This document shows positions 5,521-9,079 of a stretch of DNA of 9,079 nt, piece after piece (position 1 is the first letter of the stretch; each line of letters starts with the position of its first letter). The stretch lies in NCBI GenBank assembly GCA_019421925.1, contig JAHZEH010000007.1:11830-20908 (forward strand), given 5' to 3'. Source of the DNA: Clostridia bacterium (GTDB lineage: Bacteria; Bacillota; Clostridia; Christensenellales; CALWSW01). Made by a program: the position numbers and the translations under genes. Below the pieces are notes generated by a model. The model did not search any database, was not told where the DNA came from, and was given only the letters and a program-made list of their open reading frames with translations.

Positions 5521-5570
5521 CCTATTTTATAATAGGCGGGCCGTGCACAGTCAAATTTTGCACGGCCCGC
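5521..5570. repeat. Two abutting inverted repeats between cls and the second reductase promoter
   Basis: GCGGGCCGTGCA (5536-5547) and TGCACGGCCCGC (5559-5570) form a perfect 12-bp stem with an 11-nt loop. CCTATT (5521-5526) and AATAGG (5531-5536) form a second small dyad that shares base 5536. The large hairpin lies 44 nt beyond the cardiolipin synthase stop codon and could terminate it, although no T-run follows on the minus strand. The small dyad lies about 22 bp upstream of the reductase -35 box and could be an operator. Confidence 0.5.
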
Positions 5571-5613
5571 AGACGGAGTTTTTCAGTTTAATTATGCACT
5601 GACAGCAGCACGC

Positions 5614-7164
5614 TTACAGCATGGGGGAGAGAACCTCAAGCACTTTGGCATAGGCCCGCGTGCGCCAGGGGCGGGAGGACCAGCGCTCCAGGGTATACTG
5701 CTGGCTCTTGGACTCGATGTCCCGTATATCCGCCAAGATGGCGGCGGGGAGGGGTCCCCCCGCGAAGAATACGCCGTTTTCATAGTGGAGGTTGAAGGAG
5801 CGGTTATCCAGGTTGACGCTGCCGATAAATCCGGCTTCGTCGTCATAGACGGCCATCTTGGCATGTATAAAACCGGGCGTATATTCGAATATTTTCACGC
5901 CCGCTTTCATCAGGCGGCCATAGTTTTGCTGGGAGATGACCTGCACATATCCGTGATCGGAGACGCCGGGTGTGTACAGCCGTACATCCACCCCGCTGCG
6001 GGCGGCCAGGCAGAAGGCGTCCATGACGGGCCCGTCGATCACCAGATAGGGGGTGGTGATATAAAGGTATCTGCGGGCCAGACCGAGCATCTGCACGAAG
6101 GTGTCCTCAGCCGGGTTTTCGGGGTTGTTGTTGGGGCCGTCGGCATAGGGCTGGTAGAAACCGCCGTCCCCGCCCGTGACGGTGGGGCGGTAGTCCTCGT
6201 AATTATCCGTGACCGCCCGGCGGCACAGGTCCCACATCTTGAGGAACTGGACGGTCATCCCCCAGGTGGCCTGGCCCTCCATGCGGATGCCCGTGTCTTT
6301 CCAGTGGCCGTGGGGATGGATGATGTTGGCGTATTCGTCCGCCAGGTTGACGCCGCCCGTATAGCTGATATTGCTGTCGATGACAACGATCTTCTGGTGG
6401 TTGCGGAAGTTGAGATACAGGCTGGAGATGTAGCGGTGGGCGGGGTTAAAGACCTGCACCTGGATGCCGTCCGCCATGAGGGTCTCGCGGAAATGTTTGG
6501 GCAGGGTGAAGATGCAGCCCAGGTCGTCATAGAACAGGCGCACATCCACTCCCGCCGCCGCTTTTTCCTTGAGGATGGGATAGAACCGGTCCCAGAGTTC
6601 CCCTACGTCCACAATAAAGTAACAGATAAATATGGTTTTTTTCGCCTGGCGCAAATCCAACAGCAAATCTTCAAAAAGGTCCTCGCCGATGGTATAATAC
6701 TTTGTGTCCGTTCCGGCGAAGGCGGGAAAACCGCACTGGCGCAGATAGGTGCTGTGACGGGCGGGGAGGGGATGTGCCTCCTCCATGGCCGTCTGGACGG
6801 ATTTGTCCTGTACCAGCATCTCGCCCCCCCTGCCGAAAGCGGCCTCTATGGCGCCCCGCTCCCGGCGGTTGATGTTGACGCGTCCCCAGGCGAGATACAG
6901 GAACAGGCCAAAGACGGGCATGACCAAGACAATGAGGATCCAGGCGATCTTATCCGCCGCCGGGCCCGGCTTGTTCATCAGGTAGAATGCGACCAGGAGA
7001 CCGGCCAGACTGAGCAGGCTGCTGGCATAAGGTACGGAGCCCTTGAGCCAGTAGGTAACAAAGCCCATCAATACAAGCTCTCCGATGATGAGGACCGCGA
7101 CAATGGCGATCCTGCCCATGCCGGAGAGCCAGGCGGATAATTTTTCTTTCTTGTTATGATTCAT
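5614..7164 (-). CDS. cls: Cardiolipin synthase (phospholipase D superfamily)
   Basis: This 516-residue membrane protein condenses phosphatidylglycerol to cardiolipin. Three hydrophobic segments lie in the N-terminal part (about 17-39, 45-63 and 73-92). Two HKD catalytic motifs follow: HQKIVVID (His256, Lys258, Asp263) followed by TGGVNLADEY, and HAKMAVYD (His434, Lys436, Asp441) followed by GSVNLDNRSF. Length and motif spacing fit the bacterial Cls family closely. The ATG at 7164-7162 is preceded by GGGGAGGGG 5 nt upstream. It is transcribed from its own promoter, divergent from the hydrogenase gene, and ends before the inverted repeats at 5521-5570. Nothing in the sequence links it functionally to the reductases. 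It is probably a housekeeping lipid gene. Confidence 0.95.
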   Translation of the reverse strand: MNHNKKEKLSAWLSGMGRIAIVAVLIIGELVLMGFVTYWLKGSVPYASSLLSLAGLLVAFYLMNKPGPAADKIAWILIVLVMPVFGLFLYLAWGRVNINRRERGAIEAAFGRGGEMLVQDKSVQTAMEEAHPLPARHSTYLRQCGFPAFAGTDTKYYTIGEDLFEDLLLDLRQAKKTIFICYFIVDVGELWDRFYPILKEKAAAGVDVRLFYDDLGCIFTLPKHFRETLMADGIQVQVFNPAHRYISSLYLNFRNHQKIVVIDSNISYTGGVNLADEYANIIHPHGHWKDTGIRMEGQATWGMTVQFLKMWDLCRRAVTDNYEDYRPTVTGGDGGFYQPYADGPNNNPENPAEDTFVQMLGLARRYLYITTPYLVIDGPVMDAFCLAARSGVDVRLYTPGVSDHGYVQVISQQNYGRLMKAGVKIFEYTPGFIHAKMAVYDDEAGFIGSVNLDNRSFNLHYENGVFFAGGPLPAAILADIRDIESKSQQYTLERWSSRPWRTRAYAKVLEVLSPML

Positions 7165-7212
7165 ACATACCCCTCCCCATTTCTATGCGGCTGCATATAT
7201 TCCCTGGTTACA

Positions 7213-7242
7213 ATTATAGCGCAAGAGAGGGGGATTTGTCTG
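7213..7242 (-). promoter_or_regulatory. Probable promoter of the cardiolipin synthase gene
   Basis: A perfect TATAAT lies on the minus strand at 7218-7213. CAGACA (7242-7237) sits 18 bp upstream and matches the -35 consensus at four positions. The start would be near 7206, giving a leader of about 42 nt. No equally good plus-strand promoter for the hydrogenase gene is visible in this gap. Confidence 0.55.
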
Positions 7243-7278
7243 CAATATTTGAAAGCGCCGATTTTACCACAGAGGATC

Positions 7279-7339
7279 CCCTCAGCGGACAGGGGGCGGC
7301 GGGCCGTGAAACCGCGCGGCCGCCCTTGCCCGCTGAGGG
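7279..7339 (+). promoter_or_regulatory. Large GC-rich hairpin upstream of the hydrogenase gene
   Basis: CCCTCAGCGG (7279-7288) pairs perfectly with CCGCTGAGGG (7330-7339). Inside, GGGCGGC (7294-7300) pairs with GCCGCCC (7319-7325), and further GC pairing is possible in the apex. The 3' arm runs into CCGGTTTTACT, and the hydrogenase ribosome site AAGGAG begins about 18 nt later. It could be an attenuator or a leader structure of the hydrogenase mRNA, or an insulator between the divergent genes. No known riboswitch class is recognised. Confidence 0.55.
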
Positions 7340-7369
7340 CCGGTTTTACTAAAATATAAGGAGTACGCC

Positions 7370-8884
7370 ATGCAAGCCAACACCACGGTTCATTCCATGA
7401 AGCAGGAGGTGCTCCGCCTTGTGGCGCAGCACGCCTTTGCAGGGGATCTCGACGGGACATATGAGTCCTTCCCCCGGCAGATCATCCCCGGCTACAGGGC
7501 CAACTTCCGCTGCTGCGTCTATAAAGAACGGGAGATTCTCAAGGAGCGGGTGCGCCTGGCCATGGGCCAGACTCCCACCGCAACCACCAACCCGGGCAGC
7601 GATGTGATTTTTGTCATCGCCGCCGCCTGTGAGGGATGCCCCATCAACCGTTTCCAGGTCACGGAGAACTGCCAGGGCTGCCTGGCCCACAAATGCATGG
7701 AGGTCTGCCCCAAGAAGGCCATCTCCCGCATTGGACGCAAGGCCCACATTGACTACGACCTGTGCGTGGAGTGCGGCCGGTGCGCCAAGGCCTGCCCCTA
7801 CAATGCCATCGCCGACCTCCAGCGCCCCTGCAAACGGAGCTGCCCTGTGGGCGCTATCTCCATGAACGAGGACAGGCTGGCCCTCATCGACGAGAGCAAA
7901 TGCATTGAGTGCGGCTCCTGCGTGCGGGAGTGCCCCTTTGGCGCGGTGGCCGACCGGTCCTTTATGCTGCCCGTCATTGCGGATATCCTGTCGGGGAAAC
8001 CTGTCTACGCAGTGGTTGCACCGGCGGCGGAGGGGCAGTTTGGCCCCAAAGGCACCATCGGCAAGCTCAAAAACGCCCTGGTGGCCCTGGGCTTTGCCGG
8101 GGCCTATGAGGTGGCGCTGGGGGCGGACGCCGTGGCCAAGCATGAGGCGGAGGAGCTGGCCGGGGTGCTCGCCCGTGGGGGTAAGATGACGACAAGCTGC
8201 TGCCCAGCCTTTTTCAACCTCATTCACAAGCACTACCCCAAGCTCACGGAGTTTATCTCCCACACCACCTCCCCCATGAACGCCATCTCCCGCTACGTCA
8301 AACATTTGCATGAGGACGGCGTGACGGTGTTCATCGGGCCGTGCACAGCCAAAAAGAGCGAGGCGCTGCGCAGCGATAAACCGGGCGATATTGACTATGT
8401 TTTGACCTTTGACGAAATTCTCGCGATGCTGGAGGCCAAAGGGATTGTGGTGGAGGAGTGCGAGGACGCGCCCCAGGAGGCGTCCATCCATGCCAAACGC
8501 TTTGCAAGCAGCGGCGGAGTGGCGGGCGCGGTCATCCAGGCGCTGAATGAGCGGGGTTCCATCCAGCTCCCCTATGAGGCTGGCTCCACCGTCACCGTCC
8601 TGCTGGACGGCGATGTCCGGGCGGAAGAATATGTCTCCTGCGCCCAGTGTGCCGGCGCGGCGGAGTGCCGGAAGGCGCTGCTGCTCCTGCAAAACGGGAA
8701 GCTCCCCGAGACGCTCGTCGAGGGCATGGTATGCGAGGGAGGGTGCGTCTTCGGGCCGATCAGCTTACTGCCCTTTGAAAAAGCGACGGCCAACCGGGGG
8801 AAACTTCTTGCAGGCGCCGACTCCCGCAGCATTGGGGAGAGCCTCCGGCAGGCTGATTTTAAAGGGATAGACTTGGAGCGTTAG
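7370..8884 (+). CDS. Monomeric [FeFe] hydrogenase, group B-like
   Basis: This 504-residue cytoplasmic iron-sulfur protein interconverts protons plus electrons and H2, probably with ferredoxin. The N-terminal half has ferredoxin-type cysteine clusters: Cys101/104/109/113, Cys132/135/138/142, Cys154/158 and Cys178/181/184/188. These are enough for at least three [4Fe-4S] clusters, and Cys87/90 may add more. The H-cluster loops are TTSCCPAF (Cys277, Cys278), IGPCTAKKSE (Cys325) and EGMVCEGGCVFGP (Cys455, Cys459). All four H-cluster ligands, and the proton-transfer cysteine of the TSCCP loop, are present. Group A enzymes usually have MPC in loop 2 and end loop 3 in GGG. Here they are GPC and GP, as in group B enzymes of anaerobic Clostridia. 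No signal peptide is visible. The ATG at 7370 has AAGGAG 6 nt upstream. No HydE, HydF or HydG maturase gene is in the window. The gene is monocistronic, ending at the terminator at 8903-8951. Confidence 0.92.
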   Translation: MQANTTVHSMKQEVLRLVAQHAFAGDLDGTYESFPRQIIPGYRANFRCCVYKEREILKERVRLAMGQTPTATTNPGSDVIFVIAAACEGCPINRFQVTENCQGCLAHKCMEVCPKKAISRIGRKAHIDYDLCVECGRCAKACPYNAIADLQRPCKRSCPVGAISMNEDRLALIDESKCIECGSCVRECPFGAVADRSFMLPVIADILSGKPVYAVVAPAAEGQFGPKGTIGKLKNALVALGFAGAYEVALGADAVAKHEAEELAGVLARGGKMTTSCCPAFFNLIHKHYPKLTEFISHTTSPMNAISRYVKHLHEDGVTVFIGPCTAKKSEALRSDKPGDIDYVLTFDEILAMLEAKGIVVEECEDAPQEASIHAKRFASSGGVAGAVIQALNERGSIQLPYEAGSTVTVLLDGDVRAEEYVSCAQCAGAAECRKALLLLQNGKLPETLVEGMVCEGGCVFGPISLLPFEKATANRGKLLAGADSRSIGESLRQADFKGIDLER

Positions 8885-8902
8885 GATACGAACTGAAAAA
8901 TA

Positions 8903-8951
8903 AAAAGGCCGACAGCATTTATGAGAATTCTCCGAAAGCTGCCGGCCTTTT
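8903..8951. terminator. Two-way intrinsic terminator after the hydrogenase gene
   Basis: AAAAGGCCG (8903-8911) plus CAGC (8913-8916) pairs with GCTG (8938-8941) plus CGGCCTTTT (8943-8951), with one A-C mismatch. The 21-nt loop contains the palindrome GAGAATTCTC. The T-tract after the plus-strand stem stops hydrogenase transcription. The A-tract on the other side gives a T-tract for the convergent gene at the right edge. Confidence 0.8.
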
Positions 8952-8968
8952 GTATTTGTTGAAAGGGA

Positions 8969-9079
8969 TTAAGAATCCATAAAGCTGTTCCGGATGAGGT
9001 CGGCTACTGCGGACATAAATTTTTCGGGATCCGGGACGCCGTTGGGGAACATCAACCGTAAACGGGCCTGTATATTGGG
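8969..9079 (-). CDS. C-terminal end of an unrecognised protein, rest outside window
   Basis: One minus-strand frame is open from the right edge to a TAA at 8971-8969, giving 36 residues. The peptide includes RLRLMFPNGVPDPEKF and ends with ADLIRNSFMDS. The composition looks like a genuine amphipathic C-terminus. The stop sits 18 nt before the two-way terminator at 8903-8951, as expected for a real convergent gene. I do not recognise the family from this fragment and assign no function. Confidence 0.6.
   Translation of the reverse strand, partial: PNIQARLRLMFPNGVPDPEKFMSAVADLIRNSFMDS

Noticed and set aside
3701..5602. Very long plus-strand open frame opposite the second reductase
   Set aside because: It is an antisense shadow of a GC-rich gene. 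Its translation is a Gly/Ala/Val/His/Asp-rich string with no domain, and it runs through the reductase promoter. The minus-strand frame has all family motifs and a ribosome site.
5785..7140. Long plus-strand open frame opposite cardiolipin synthase
   Set aside because: Antisense shadow. The minus-strand frame carries two HKD motifs and membrane segments.
7349..8692. Long minus-strand open frame opposite the hydrogenase
   Set aside because: Antisense shadow. The plus-strand frame carries all H-cluster and ferredoxin motifs.
1..9079. A mobile element or defence island
   Set aside because: No transposase, integrase, att-like flanking repeats, toxin-antitoxin pair or nuclease was found. The SLOG/XRE pair alone is not enough evidence.

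Overview
The window looks like chromosomal DNA from a GC-rich anaerobic Firmicute, most likely a gut Clostridia/Oscillospiraceae-type bacterium. This is inferred from strong AGGAGG-type ribosome sites, sigma-A-like promoters, flavinylated fumarate-reductase-like lipoproteins, a group-B-type [FeFe] hydrogenase and a clostridial cardiolipin synthase. No species can be named from the sequence alone. There are six complete protein genes, one gene cut by the left edge and one cut by the right edge. I see no rRNA, tRNA, insertion sequence, CRISPR array or integrase.

Layout, left to right. (1) 1-939, minus: the first 313 residues of a secreted lipoprotein flavin reductase, with an FMN-binding domain followed by an FAD domain. 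(2) 940-1127: a compact divergent control region containing a MerR-type promoter (TTGACA, 19-bp spacer, TATGTT) with an AAAGT-T-ACTTT dyad in the spacer. (3) 1128-1988, plus: a MerR-family regulator with a GyrI/BmrR-like C-terminal domain, divergent from the reductase and very likely its regulator. (4) 2005-2544, minus: a SLOG/DUF1273 (YpsA-like) protein. Its last codons form one arm of a two-way terminator shared with the MerR gene. (5) 2691-3017, plus: a small XRE-type HTH protein divergent from the SLOG gene. (6) 3029-3518: five tandem copies of a ~101-bp unit, each holding two strong hairpins, at a convergent gene junction. (7) 3545-5395, minus: a complete second flavin reductase lipoprotein, with the FAD domain first and the FMN domain last, and all catalytic residues of soluble fumarate reductases present. 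(8) 5396-5613: its leader, a consensus-like promoter and upstream palindromes. (9) 5614-7164, minus: cardiolipin synthase with two HKD motifs. (10) 7165-7369: a divergent intergenic region with a promoter and a large GC-rich hairpin. (11) 7370-8884, plus: a monomeric [FeFe] hydrogenase of the group B kind. (12) 8903-8951: a two-way terminator. (13) 8969-9079, minus: the last 36 residues of an unrecognised protein.

How the parts may work together. The two lipoproteins would sit on the outer face of the cytoplasmic membrane and use covalently bound FMN plus FAD to pass electrons to an external organic acceptor (fumarate or another enoate-type compound). One appears inducible through the adjacent MerR-type regulator. 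The other has an ordinary 17-bp-spacer promoter. The [FeFe] hydrogenase handles electrons from reduced ferredoxin in the cytoplasm. A link between it and the reductases is suggested only by proximity. The most unusual structure is the five-copy double-hairpin array, whose copies show paired (compensatory) base changes.
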